64,000 bases of DNA from Ketogulonicigenium vulgare WSH-001 (GTDB lineage: Bacteria > Pseudomonadota > Alphaproteobacteria > Rhodobacterales > Rhodobacteraceae). Shown one piece after another: positions 27,506 to 34,898 of the stretch. The notes beneath the pieces are model-generated. The model was not told the origin of the DNA. It searched no databases and saw only the letters and a list, made by a program, of their open reading frames with translations. The stretch spans positions 558,001 through 622,000 of the forward strand of contig NC_017384.1 in assembly GCF_000223375.1 (NCBI RefSeq), in the 5' to 3' direction. A program made the translations under genes and the position numbers. Within the stretch, counting starts at the first letter, position 1. Every line of letters starts with the position of its first letter.

Positions 27506-27679
27506 CTGCAGACCTTTCAAATACGGATGCCCACGGCTTTACGCCTGATGGAACGCGGGGGAAAGTCAGATATTTCGCGCAACCCGCGACGGAAAAATCC
27601 GCACCCGCCGTTTTAAGGGCAGTTCAAAGGCAAAACATCGTCTTTGGAACACCCGCGCAAAACGCGAAAGGATAAGCAC

Positions 27680-28477
27680 ATGGCCTATAAACTGATTGCC
27701 TCTGGCGCAATTGCAACCGCTGTTGCCGCGCTGGCTGTCGCCGCTTTTGGCACGACCGCTTCGGCGCAACCCGCACCCGCCCCTCAGGCAGCGCCCGAGG
27801 CGGGGTCCGATGCGGCCCCGCGCGGCTTCAGCCTGCCGCCGTTCGAGGTGCTGGACGTGAACGGTGACGGTCAGATCGACGCCGCTGACTTTGACGCGAT
27901 GGAGTCTCAGCGTGCCGCCGAACGTTTCGCCGCGATTGACACGAATGGCGATGGCGCTATCTCGCCCGAGGAACTGGCCGCTGCACCTGAAAGCCTGCGC
28001 CAAGCCCGTGCGCTGGCCCGTGCCGATGCGCTGATTGCCCGCCTTGATAGCAATGGCGATGGCGTGCTGTCGGCCGAGGAAATCGCCGCTGCACCGATGC
28101 AGCGCGGCTTTGAGGGTCGCCCCGGCCCCCGTGGCCACGCCAATGCCCCCGAAGGCCGCGCCCCCGAAGGCCGCGCGCGCGGCCCGATGCAAGATGGCCC
28201 CATGCACGGCGGCCCGATGCAGGCCGGTCCAATGCAGGGTAGCCCGATGCAGGGTAGCCCGATGCATGGCGGTCCGCGTGGTCCCGGCATCGCGCGCATG
28301 ATCCAAGCGCTGGACACCGATGGCAATGGCGCAATCTCGGCCGAGGAATATGCCGCCGCGCCCGAACGCCTGCGCGAGATGCACCGGGGGATGCGCGGGG
28401 CCGCGGGTGAGATGCCCCAAGACCGCCACCAAGGCCACCATCAAGACCGCCGCGATGATCGCGGCCCGCGCGACTAG
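27680..28477 (+). CDS. Exported EF-hand protein with Met/His-rich repeats
   Basis: 265 residues from the ATG at 27680, with GAAAGGA 7 bp upstream. A signal peptide ends near ASA-Q at residue 29-30. Four canonical EF-hand loops follow: DVNGDGQIDAAD (59-70), DTNGDGAISPEE (87-98), DSNGDGVLSAEE (123-134) and DTDGNGAISAEE (212-223). Between loops 3 and 4 are about six copies of a GPM(Q/H)xG pentapeptide (168-199), and the C-terminus is rich in His, Asp and Arg. It should bind calcium in the periplasm and perhaps other metals. The ECF sigma gene follows after 3 bp. Confidence 0.85.
   Translation: MAYKLIASGAIATAVAALAVAAFGTTASAQPAPAPQAAPEAGSDAAPRGFSLPPFEVLDVNGDGQIDAADFDAMESQRAAERFAAIDTNGDGAISPEELAAAPESLRQARALARADALIARLDSNGDGVLSAEEIAAAPMQRGFEGRPGPRGHANAPEGRAPEGRARGPMQDGPMHGGPMQAGPMQGSPMQGSPMHGGPRGPGIARMIQALDTDGNGAISAEEYAAAPERLREMHRGMRGAAGEMPQDRHQGHHQDRRDDRGPRD
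28181..28276 (+). repeat. 15-bp tandem repeats encoding GPM(Q/H)xG
   Basis: About six imperfect 15-bp units within the EF-hand gene encode consecutive GPMQDG/GPMHGG/GPMQAG/SPMQG-type pentapeptides. Two neighbouring units, AGCCCGATGCAGGGT, are identical, suggesting recent slippage or duplication. Confidence 0.75.
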
Positions 28478-28480
28478 GCG

Positions 28481-29155
28481 ATGCGCATGGTGCAAGGCCC
28501 GGGAATCAGGTATTCTCGGGCCAGCCCGATGGGGAAATCGCAACCGGTGAAGATGCAGCAACTCTTCCGCTTTTCCGCGCCCGAGCCGCAGCGCCTTGAC
28601 GCAGACGCGCAGCTGCTGGCCGCTTTTGCGCGCGGTGATGGCGTGGCTGCCGGTGCGCTGACGGCGCGCCTTGCGCCGCGGGCCTATGGTCAGGCCTATC
28701 GGATGCTGGGCGATGCGGCCGAGGCCCAAGATGTCGCGCAAGAGGCCCTGTTACGTCTGTGGCGCGCCGCGCCCACATGGCGTTATGGCGAGGCGCGGGT
28801 CAGCTCGTGGCTGTATCGCGTGGTTGCCAATCTATGCACGGACCGTCTGCGCCGCAGGCGGATCATGGCAGTGGATAGCGAGGCGGCCGAGCCGGTCGAT
28901 CCCGCGCCATCCGCCGAGGCGCGTTTGCTGCATATTGCACGCGAAAAGGCCTTGTCCGACGCCTTGGCGGCCCTACCTGCAAGACAGGCCGAGGCCGTCG
29001 CGCTGCGCCACCTCGAGGGGCTGTCCAACCCCGAGATTGCCGAGATTATGGATATTACAATCGAGGCGGTCGAAAGCCTGACCGCGCGCGCCCGCCGTGC
29101 CTTGGCCACCGCCTTGCATGGGCGAAAAGAGGAATTGGGATTCGCAGATGAGTAA
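28481..29155 (+). CDS. ECF-type RNA polymerase sigma factor
   Basis: Up to 224 residues. No start has a good Shine-Dalgarno; 28481 is used because it lies 3 bp after the EF-hand stop, but ATGs at 28529 and 28553 are equally possible and the fold only begins at about residue 41. Region 2 is LRLWRAAPTWRYGEARVSSWLYRV with preceding AEAQDVAQEALL; region 4 is LPARQAEAVALRHLEGLSNPEIAEIM. It directs RNA polymerase to extracytoplasmic-stress promoters. The overlapping downstream gene is a likely anti-sigma. Confidence 0.88.
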   Translation: MRMVQGPGIRYSRASPMGKSQPVKMQQLFRFSAPEPQRLDADAQLLAAFARGDGVAAGALTARLAPRAYGQAYRMLGDAAEAQDVAQEALLRLWRAAPTWRYGEARVSSWLYRVVANLCTDRLRRRRIMAVDSEAAEPVDPAPSAEARLLHIAREKALSDALAALPARQAEAVALRHLEGLSNPEIAEIMDITIEAVESLTARARRALATALHGRKEELGFADE

Positions 29156-29486
29156 CGCATCAGATGATAAAATCCTGCAACAGGTCTTTGATGATGTTGC
29201 CGCGAAACCTATTGAACTGCCCGAGGGGTTTTTGGCCGCGGTGCAGCAAGGCGCGCTTGCGGCGATGCCGGCGGGCCCCGCCAATGACATTGCCCCGCCG
29301 CGTCCCGCCGCCCCACGCCACATGATGCAAAAGTTTTCCGCCCTTGGTGCCTTGTGCGCCGCAGCGGTTTGCGGTCTGTGGATCGGGGCGGTGCTGCCGC
29401 AGGTGATCGGGGTGGGCCAAGCCTCGGCCGCGATCACGGTGCCGCTCTATCAGGATCTGGATGTCTATGCCCTATTGGAGGAATGA
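29148..29486 (+). CDS. Putative anti-sigma factor, single-pass membrane protein
   Basis: 112 residues from the ATG at 29148, which overlaps the sigma gene by 8 bp. The N-terminal 55 residues are soluble and Asp/Glu-rich (SNASDDKILQQVFDD). One membrane helix follows (FSALGALCAAAVCGLWIGAV), then a short C-terminal tail. This topology and tight coupling suit an anti-sigma factor that holds the sigma at the membrane. No conserved zinc-binding anti-sigma motif (HxxxCxxC) is present, so the assignment is contextual. Confidence 0.65.
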   Translation: MSNASDDKILQQVFDDVAAKPIELPEGFLAAVQQGALAAMPAGPANDIAPPRPAAPRHMMQKFSALGALCAAAVCGLWIGAVLPQVIGVGQASAAITVPLYQDLDVYALLEE

Positions 29487-29489
29487 TTG

Positions 29490-30050
29490 ATGACTGAGGG
29501 AAAAATCTCAGCCACGCCAAAGGGGTGGACACGCTGGTTGCTGTTTGGATCGCTGACCTTGAACCTGCTGTTTGTCGGGGTCGGGGTGGGCGGTGTTCTT
29601 AGCCTTAAACGTCATGTCGCGGGGGGCGCACCACCGGCTAATATGCAAATGCTGACCGTCGGCCCGCTGTCGCGCGCGCTGACCCCCGAAGACCGCGACG
29701 AAGTGCTGGATTTTGTGCGCAGTGGTCGCAATCCCGACATTATGTCGCCGCGCGATATGCGCGCTGATGGGGTGTTGATGATGGATACCCTGCGCGGCGC
29801 GGATTTCGATCCTGCCGTGCTCGAGGCGATTTTTCAGCGGCAAAATGCATCGGATATTGCGATGCAGGGCGCGCTGCAACAGGCCCTATTGCAACGTCTG
29901 TCCCAGATGACACCCGACGAGCGTAACGCCCTTGCCGATCGCCTGACCGCTGCATTCGAACGCTCTCACCGCGCTTTTGGACGCGGAGAGAACCGCGATG
30001 GAAATCAGGGCAATGATCCCGCGCCCGCACCCCAAGAGGGGCGCCGCTAG
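29490..30050 (+). CDS. Periplasmic heavy-metal sensor-like protein (CnrR/Spy-type)
   Basis: 186 residues from the ATG at 29490, with GGAGGA 7 bp upstream. An N-terminal anchor helix (WLLFGSLTLNLLFVGVGVGG) precedes an all-helical periplasmic domain with an LTPEDRDEVLDFVR block and a LSQMTPDERNALADRL block, the pattern of CnrR/Spy/CpxP-type four-helix sensors. The tail is acidic and Pro-rich. It sits directly after the sigma and putative anti-sigma genes, as in Cnr-type signalling, so it may be the sensing arm. The effector is unknown. Confidence 0.75.
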   Translation: MTEGKISATPKGWTRWLLFGSLTLNLLFVGVGVGGVLSLKRHVAGGAPPANMQMLTVGPLSRALTPEDRDEVLDFVRSGRNPDIMSPRDMRADGVLMMDTLRGADFDPAVLEAIFQRQNASDIAMQGALQQALLQRLSQMTPDERNALADRLTAAFERSHRAFGRGENRDGNQGNDPAPAPQEGRR

Positions 30051-30052
30051 CG

Positions 30053-31471
30053 CTATTGCGCCGCTATCGCGCGATTACGGCCCATGCCTTTCGCGCGATA
30101 CAATGCCTCATCCGCGGCGGCGCAGATTTCGTCCAATGTCAGTTGGGTGTCATAGACGGCGCAGGCAGGAATGCCTGCTGCCACCCCCGCTGATATCGTG
30201 ATCGGCACATCCAGCGCGGCATCGGGCGCCTCTCCTTGCAGCAGGGGCAGCATCACCCGCACCGGCGTGGTTGATATTTTGCGCAGCAGCCGTTGCGCCA
30301 CGCCCATGGCCTGCTCGACATCCGTATCGGGCATGGCGACCAAGAATTCCTCGCCCCCAAACCGGATGGTCATGTCGATGGCGCGCAGATTGCTACGGAT
30401 CTGCTGCGCAATCCCGACTAGCACCTGATCACCGATCATATGGCCATAGCTGTCGTTGACCGATTTGAAATGATCGATGTCGATCATCATGATGGAATAG
30501 GGACGGCCCTCGTCCCGCGCGCGCTGCGACAGACGGATCAGGCGCGGCAGGGCATAGACGCGGTTGTGCAGGCCGGTCAGTTGATCGGTAATCGCCGCCT
30601 CTAGCTGTGAGCGCATGCGATTGCGCAGCTTTTCGGCGCGGTTCTTGCTGTGGATCAGACTGCGGGCGCGATGAGCCAGTTCCTCTTCGCTGACATCGGT
30701 AAAGACCTGATCGGATGCGCCGAGGTCCAGCGTCGTCGCCGCAAGTTCATTCGCGCCGCTGTCCAGCAGCACCAGCGTCGGCGTGTGGCGTGTCGCGGAT
30801 TTGCCGCGCGCGGCGGCGATCTGGCGGCAGATATCGCGCGCATCACCATCGGTGCCGTCGATCACGAACAGGTCCGGCACCTGCACATAGGGGTCCAGTG
30901 GCAAATCATCTGGCGCCAGATAAATAGGACGGCCCGGCCAGCGTTGCAGCAGATTGCGCAGGCGTTGCGGCTGGTCCTCGGGCAGGAGGGTGCTGACAAC
31001 GGCGATGCGGCCCGCCGCGGAAAAGCCCGCCTGCGCCTCGGCAAAGCCGATGGCGGTATCCCCCTCGACATCATCGCGGGGTTGCAGATCGCGCAGCAGA
31101 TCGCGTTGGCGCAGCGTCGCGCGCAGCTTTGCATGCAACACCTCGGCGGGGAAAGCGCCCGAGATCACATCATGCGCGCCCGCGCGCAGCGCCCCGATCC
31201 GCTCGGACGGGGCATTGCTGTCGCTGATGGCGATAATCCACGCCGGCAAGGGGCCGGCCAGCGCCTGCAGGCGCACCAAAAGCGCGCCCCATTGCGCAAT
31301 GCCGCCGTCGAGGCGTAATAAAATCACATCCGGCCGTAGGGTGCCGGCGTGCAAGAGCGCCTCGTCGGCGGTCGCGGCATCGATAATGCGGTAATGCGCG
31401 CTGGCCAGCACATGGCCCAGCGCCGCGCGCCGCGTCGCATCGGCATCCACCACAAGAATTTCGCCAGACAT
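30053..31471 (-). CDS. PleD-like diguanylate cyclase (REC-REC-GGDEF)
   Basis: 472 residues from the ATG at 31471 (AGGAG upstream). Two receiver-like domains (about 1-125 and 150-275) precede a GGDEF domain (about 290-465) with active-site GGEEF (372-376) and an intact RxxD inhibitory site, RAID (363-366). It should make c-di-GMP. The first receiver has Arg53 where PleD-type proteins carry the phosphoacceptor Asp (PDVILLR), while the second retains Asp205 (PDLFVID). Control by phosphorylation, if any, would therefore be through the second domain. It converges on the heavy-metal-sensor gene. Confidence 0.9.
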   Translation of the reverse strand: MSGEILVVDADATRRAALGHVLASAHYRIIDAATADEALLHAGTLRPDVILLRLDGGIAQWGALLVRLQALAGPLPAWIIAISDSNAPSERIGALRAGAHDVISGAFPAEVLHAKLRATLRQRDLLRDLQPRDDVEGDTAIGFAEAQAGFSAAGRIAVVSTLLPEDQPQRLRNLLQRWPGRPIYLAPDDLPLDPYVQVPDLFVIDGTDGDARDICRQIAAARGKSATRHTPTLVLLDSGANELAATTLDLGASDQVFTDVSEEELAHRARSLIHSKNRAEKLRNRMRSQLEAAITDQLTGLHNRVYALPRLIRLSQRARDEGRPYSIMMIDIDHFKSVNDSYGHMIGDQVLVGIAQQIRSNLRAIDMTIRFGGEEFLVAMPDTDVEQAMGVAQRLLRKISTTPVRVMLPLLQGEAPDAALDVPITISAGVAAGIPACAVYDTQLTLDEICAAADEALYRAKGMGRNRAIAAQ

Positions 31472-31556
31472 CACGTCAATCTCCTGACAGAGAGAGCTTT
31501 GATTCACACTTCGTAGAAAATGGTTAATATAGTGTTTCGAAGGTTCGGAGGACGCG

Positions 31557-31856
31557 ATGCAGCGCAGCAGACAGGCAATAAACCGCGAAGCGGCAGAGGT
31601 GATCGGCATTCAGGCCTTGGGCTGGCTGGCGACGCAGGATGATATTTTGATGGCCTTTCTGGGGGCCACGGGTGCCAGTATGGACGATCTGCGGCGGGGG
31701 GCGACGGACCATGCCTTTCTTGCGTCGGTTCTGGGGTTCCTTGGCAATGACGATGACTGGATTCGCGCCTTTTGCGACGAGGTGGGGCTGCCCTATGAAC
31801 AGCCGATGCTGGCCATGCAGATGCTGGCGGGGCCATCCATGATGCATTGGACCTGA
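31557..31856 (+). CDS. DUF3572-family protein
   Basis: 99 residues; GGAGGA at 31547-31552 lies 4 bp before the start. It has the DUF3572 pattern AEVIGIQALGWLATQDDILMAF at its N-terminus (residues about 13-34), then VLGFLGNDDDWIRAFC. It is soluble and helical; no function is established. It is divergent from the diguanylate cyclase and 76 bp upstream of ftsY on the same strand. Confidence 0.88.
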   Translation: MQRSRQAINREAAEVIGIQALGWLATQDDILMAFLGATGASMDDLRRGATDHAFLASVLGFLGNDDDWIRAFCDEVGLPYEQPMLAMQMLAGPSMMHWT

Positions 31857-31932
31857 ACCTCGGGGCTTTCCAAACGGGGGCAGAGCGCTTAGGTCTGCGA
31901 GCAATCGCCGCCACCGGCCATAGAAGGTGCCT

Positions 31933-32886
31933 ATGTCATTATTCAGCAAGCTCAAAGATCGGTTGTTCAAATCCTCGACACGCCTTGATGCGGGGATCGA
32001 GGGGATCGTTGCCGATGCGCCCGCTGCCAGTGCCGCGGACGAGGCGCGCCGCACCGTTGATGATGCGATGCTGGAAGAGCTGGAAGAGCTGCTGATCACC
32101 GCCGATATGGGGGTCGAGACCGCAACGCGCGTCACCGCCAATATCGGTGATGCGCTGCACGGGCGCCGCCTGACCACGCGCGAGATCAAAGAGGCGCTGG
32201 CCCGCGAAGTGGGCCGCATTATGGAGCCTGTCGCCCGTCCGCTGCCGATCTACCCGAAAAAACCGCAAGTTGTTCTGGTGGTTGGGGTGAATGGATCGGG
32301 CAAGACGACCACGATCGGCAAGCTGGCCAGCCAGTTCAAGGCGGCGGGCAAGCAGGTCGTCGTGGCCGCAGGCGATACATTCCGCGCCGCCGCGGTCGAG
32401 CAATTGCAGGTCTGGGGCGAGCGCGCGGGCGTGCCCGTGCTGACCGCGCCCGAAGGGTCCGATCCGGCCAGCCTTGCGTTCGATGCCATGACCCGCGCCG
32501 AGGAAATTGGCGCGGACCTTTTGCTGATCGACACCGCTGGCCGCTTGCAAAACCGTCAGGATCTGATGGAAGAGCTAGCCAAGATCGTCCGTGTCATTCG
32601 CAAGAAAGACCCCAGCGCGCCCCATAATACGCTGCTGGTGCTGGATGCGACCACCGGACAAAACGCCGTGATGCAGGTCGACATTTTCCGCAAGATCGCC
32701 GATGTTTCGGGTCTTGTGATGACCAAGCTGGACGGCACCGCGCGGGGCGGGGTGCTGGTGGCACTGGCCGATAAATTCGGTCTGCCGATTCACGCGATTG
32801 GGCTGGGCGAGCAGATCGACGATCTGGCGCCCTTTGACCCGCAGGAATTTGCCCGCGCCCTTTGCGGACTTGAGGAACTGAAATGA
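31933..32886 (+). CDS. ftsY: Signal-recognition-particle receptor FtsY
   Basis: 317 residues from the ATG at 31933, preferred because AGAAGG lies 5 bp upstream; a GTG two codons earlier overlaps it. The N domain occupies about 20-100, and the SRP GTPase follows with G1 GVNGSGKTT (118-126), RAAA in DTFRAAA, DTAGRLQ and TKLDGTARGG. The long acidic A domain of E. coli FtsY is missing, as is common in alphaproteobacteria. It docks ribosome-SRP complexes at the inner membrane. It overlaps ispZ by 4 bp. Confidence 0.96.
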   Translation: MSLFSKLKDRLFKSSTRLDAGIEGIVADAPAASAADEARRTVDDAMLEELEELLITADMGVETATRVTANIGDALHGRRLTTREIKEALAREVGRIMEPVARPLPIYPKKPQVVLVVGVNGSGKTTTIGKLASQFKAAGKQVVVAAGDTFRAAAVEQLQVWGERAGVPVLTAPEGSDPASLAFDAMTRAEEIGADLLLIDTAGRLQNRQDLMEELAKIVRVIRKKDPSAPHNTLLVLDATTGQNAVMQVDIFRKIADVSGLVMTKLDGTARGGVLVALADKFGLPIHAIGLGEQIDDLAPFDPQEFARALCGLEELK

Positions 32887-33506
32887 CCGATACCGCTCCC
32901 AAACCCGCGCGCAAACCGCTGAACCCGATCCTAAAGCAAGTGTTGGATCTGGGGCCGACAGTCTTTTTCGTCGTGCTATACTTCCTTATCAAAGATGACG
33001 TTTTCGTTATCGGCGGCACGGAATATTCCGGCTTTATCATGGCCAGCGTGTTCTTCATTCCCGTACTGCTGGCCTCGATGGCGGTGCTGTGGGCGCTGAC
33101 ACGGCAGATCAGCCGCATCCAGGTTTTCACAGCCTTTATGGTGATTTTCTTTGGCGCGCTGACGGCTTGGTTCAATGACGAGCGGTTTTTCAAGATGAAA
33201 ACCTCGATCGTTTACGGCCTGTTCGCGGTGCTGCTGGGGATCGGGCTGCTGCGCGGGCGTAGTTATCTGCAATGGGTCATGTCCGACGCCCTGCCCATGG
33301 CGCCCGAGGGATGGATGATTTTGACCCGCCGTCTTTGCCTGTTCTTTGCGGGCATGGCGGTATTGAATGAACTGACCTGGCGCCTTTTGTCTGATAGCGC
33401 CTGGGTAATGATCGAAAGCTTTGGCTTTCCGCTGCTGATGTTCGGATTTTTGTTCTGGCAGTTCACGTCGCTGGCGCCATATCTGCCCGATGATGAGGCG
33501 AAATAG
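32883..33506 (+). CDS. ispZ: Septation protein A / YciB family
   Basis: 207 residues with about five membrane helices. The family pattern is clear: NPILKQVLDLGPTVFFVVLY at the start, the TAWFNDERFFKMKTSIVYGLFA block in the middle, and a C-terminal NELTWRLLSD. IspZ/YciB proteins act at the inner membrane in envelope synthesis and cell division. It overlaps the ftsY stop by 4 bp (ATGA), so it is co-translated with it. The metZ promoter begins a few bases after its stop. Confidence 0.93.
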   Translation: MTDTAPKPARKPLNPILKQVLDLGPTVFFVVLYFLIKDDVFVIGGTEYSGFIMASVFFIPVLLASMAVLWALTRQISRIQVFTAFMVIFFGALTAWFNDERFFKMKTSIVYGLFAVLLGIGLLRGRSYLQWVMSDALPMAPEGWMILTRRLCLFFAGMAVLNELTWRLLSDSAWVMIESFGFPLLMFGFLFWQFTSLAPYLPDDEAK

Positions 33507-33511
33507 CGTTC

Positions 33512-33540
33512 TTGACGCTGGGGGCGGGCAGGTCTATGCC
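33512..33540 (+). promoter_or_regulatory. Putative metZ promoter
   Basis: TTGACG at 33512-33517, a 17-bp spacer and TATGCC at 33535-33540. Transcription would start near 33547, immediately before the riboswitch aptamer at 33549. An inverted repeat GGCGGGCA/TGCCCGCC (33523-33544) covers the spacer and -10. Confidence 0.55.
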
Positions 33541-33548
33541 CGCCGGAC

Positions 33549-33608
33549 GACGTGGTGATTTGAACGACCCAGATTGCGGGCCACGCTAAACATTCCGCTA
33601 AAGAGGGG
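33549..33608 (+). ncRNA. SAM-II riboswitch aptamer
   Basis: The conserved SAM-II layout is present: P1 strand CGTGG (33551-33555) followed by TGATTTG, an AGATTGCGG core, closing P1 strand CCACG (33581-33585) running into GCTAAA, and a second GCTAAAGAGGG at 33597-33607 that forms the pseudoknot side. The metZ gene lies 72 bp downstream, a classic SAM-II target. It should bind S-adenosylmethionine and turn metZ off when methionine is plentiful. A second CGTGG at 33641-33645 could compete for the closing P1 strand. Confidence 0.88.
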
Positions 33609-33680
33609 GCCTGGTCCTGCACCCGACCCTATCTAATTGACGTGGGTTTTGTTGCCCCGAGATTCGGGGTGGAGGAACAG

Positions 33681-34859
33681 ATGAGCGACTGGAACAAGCG
33701 CACCAAAGCCGTGCATAGCGGCATCCGCCGCAGCCAATATAACGAAGTCTCCGAAGCGATTTTCCTGACCCAAGGCTTTGTCTATGACAGCGCCGAGCAG
33801 GCCGAAGCGCGCTTTTTGAAAGCCTCGCGCGAGGAATTCATCTACGCGCGCTATGCGAACCCGACCACCGCGATGTTCGAAGACCGCATCGCCGCGCTCG
33901 AGGGGGCAGAGGATGCTTTCGCGACTGCATCGGGCATGGCGGCCGTCAATGGTGCGCTGATGGCGGGGATCAGCGCGGGCGATCACATCGTCTCGGCGCG
34001 GGCGCTGTTTGGCTCGTGTATCTATATTCTTGATCAGGTGCTGGCGAAATTCGGCGTCGAGATCACTTATGTCGACGGCACCAATCTGGACGAATGGCGC
34101 GCCGCTATCCGCCCCGATACCAAGATGGTGTTTTTCGAGGGCGTCTCGAACCCGACGCTGGAAGTCATTGATATCGCGGCCGTGGCCGAGCTGGCCCATG
34201 CGGTCGGCGCGCGCGTTGTGATCGACAATGTGTTCGCGACGCCGGTCTTTTCGAACGCGATCGCGCAGGGCGCGGATGTGGTGGTCTATTCGGCGACCAA
34301 ACATATCGATGGCCAAGGCCGCGTGCTGGGCGGCGTCGTGCTGGGGCAGCGCGACTATATCCGCGGCGTGCTGGAACCCTATATGAAGCATACGGGCGGT
34401 GCGATGTCGCCGTTCCACGCTTGGCTGCTGCTGAAGGGCCTCGAGACGATGGACCTGCGCGTGCGCGCGCAAACGGCCTCGGCGCTGGAAATTGCCAAGG
34501 CGCTGGAAGCTGATCCCAAAGTGCAGCGCGTCATCTATCCGGGTCTGCCCAGCCATCCGCAGCACGAGATCATGATGAAGCAGACCGGCGGCTATGGCAG
34601 CACGCTGCTGGCGTTGGATCTGGGCAGCCAAGAGGCGGCGTTCCGGTTCCTCAATGCACTCGAGATCTGCATCATCTCGAACAATCTGGGTGATGCGAAA
34701 TCCATCGCGACCCATCCCTATACGACGACGCACCAAAGCCTTTCGCCCGAGAAAAAGGCCGAGGCTGGCATCACCCCCGGCATGGTCCGCGTCTCGATCG
34801 GGCTAGAGGATACCGGCGATCTGATCGCCGATTTCCTGAACGCCGCAAGCGTCGCCTGA
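33681..34859 (+). CDS. metZ: O-succinylhomoserine sulfhydrylase
   Basis: 392 residues from the ATG at 33681, with GGAGGA at 33671-33676. A Cys/Met-metabolism PLP enzyme: PLP Lys207 in YSATKHIDGQGR, phosphate-binding ATASGMAAV, substrate loop YARYANPTTAMFE, and the C-terminal SIGLEDTGDLIADF. It makes homocysteine from O-succinylhomoserine and sulfide. The gamma-lyase/synthase relatives are similar, but the upstream SAM-II riboswitch supports biosynthetic MetZ. A hairpin CCCCGA-GAT-TCGGGG lies just before its Shine-Dalgarno. Confidence 0.93.
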   Translation: MSDWNKRTKAVHSGIRRSQYNEVSEAIFLTQGFVYDSAEQAEARFLKASREEFIYARYANPTTAMFEDRIAALEGAEDAFATASGMAAVNGALMAGISAGDHIVSARALFGSCIYILDQVLAKFGVEITYVDGTNLDEWRAAIRPDTKMVFFEGVSNPTLEVIDIAAVAELAHAVGARVVIDNVFATPVFSNAIAQGADVVVYSATKHIDGQGRVLGGVVLGQRDYIRGVLEPYMKHTGGAMSPFHAWLLLKGLETMDLRVRAQTASALEIAKALEADPKVQRVIYPGLPSHPQHEIMMKQTGGYGSTLLALDLGSQEAAFRFLNALEICIISNNLGDAKSIATHPYTTTHQSLSPEKKAEAGITPGMVRVSIGLEDTGDLIADFLNAASVA

Positions 34860-34864
34860 TATAA

Positions 34865-34898
34865 AAAACCGCGCAAGGAGAGATCCTTGCGCGGTTTT
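34865..34898. terminator. Bidirectional intrinsic terminator between metZ and an MFS gene
   Basis: AAAACCGCGCAAGGA and TCCTTGCGCGGTTTT (34865-34898) form a perfect 15-bp stem with loop GAGA. The A-run on one side and T-run on the other make it work on both strands, serving metZ and the convergent transporter gene whose stop is at 34899. Confidence 0.93.

Noticed and set aside
27545-27570. GGAAC-type ECF promoter upstream of the EF-hand gene
   Set aside because: GGAAC occurs but no matching downstream element lies at a convincing spacing, so autoregulation by the sigma remains unsupported.
28181-28276. Short-spaced repeats as a CRISPR array
   Set aside because: The 15-bp units are in frame within a coding region and have no spacers.
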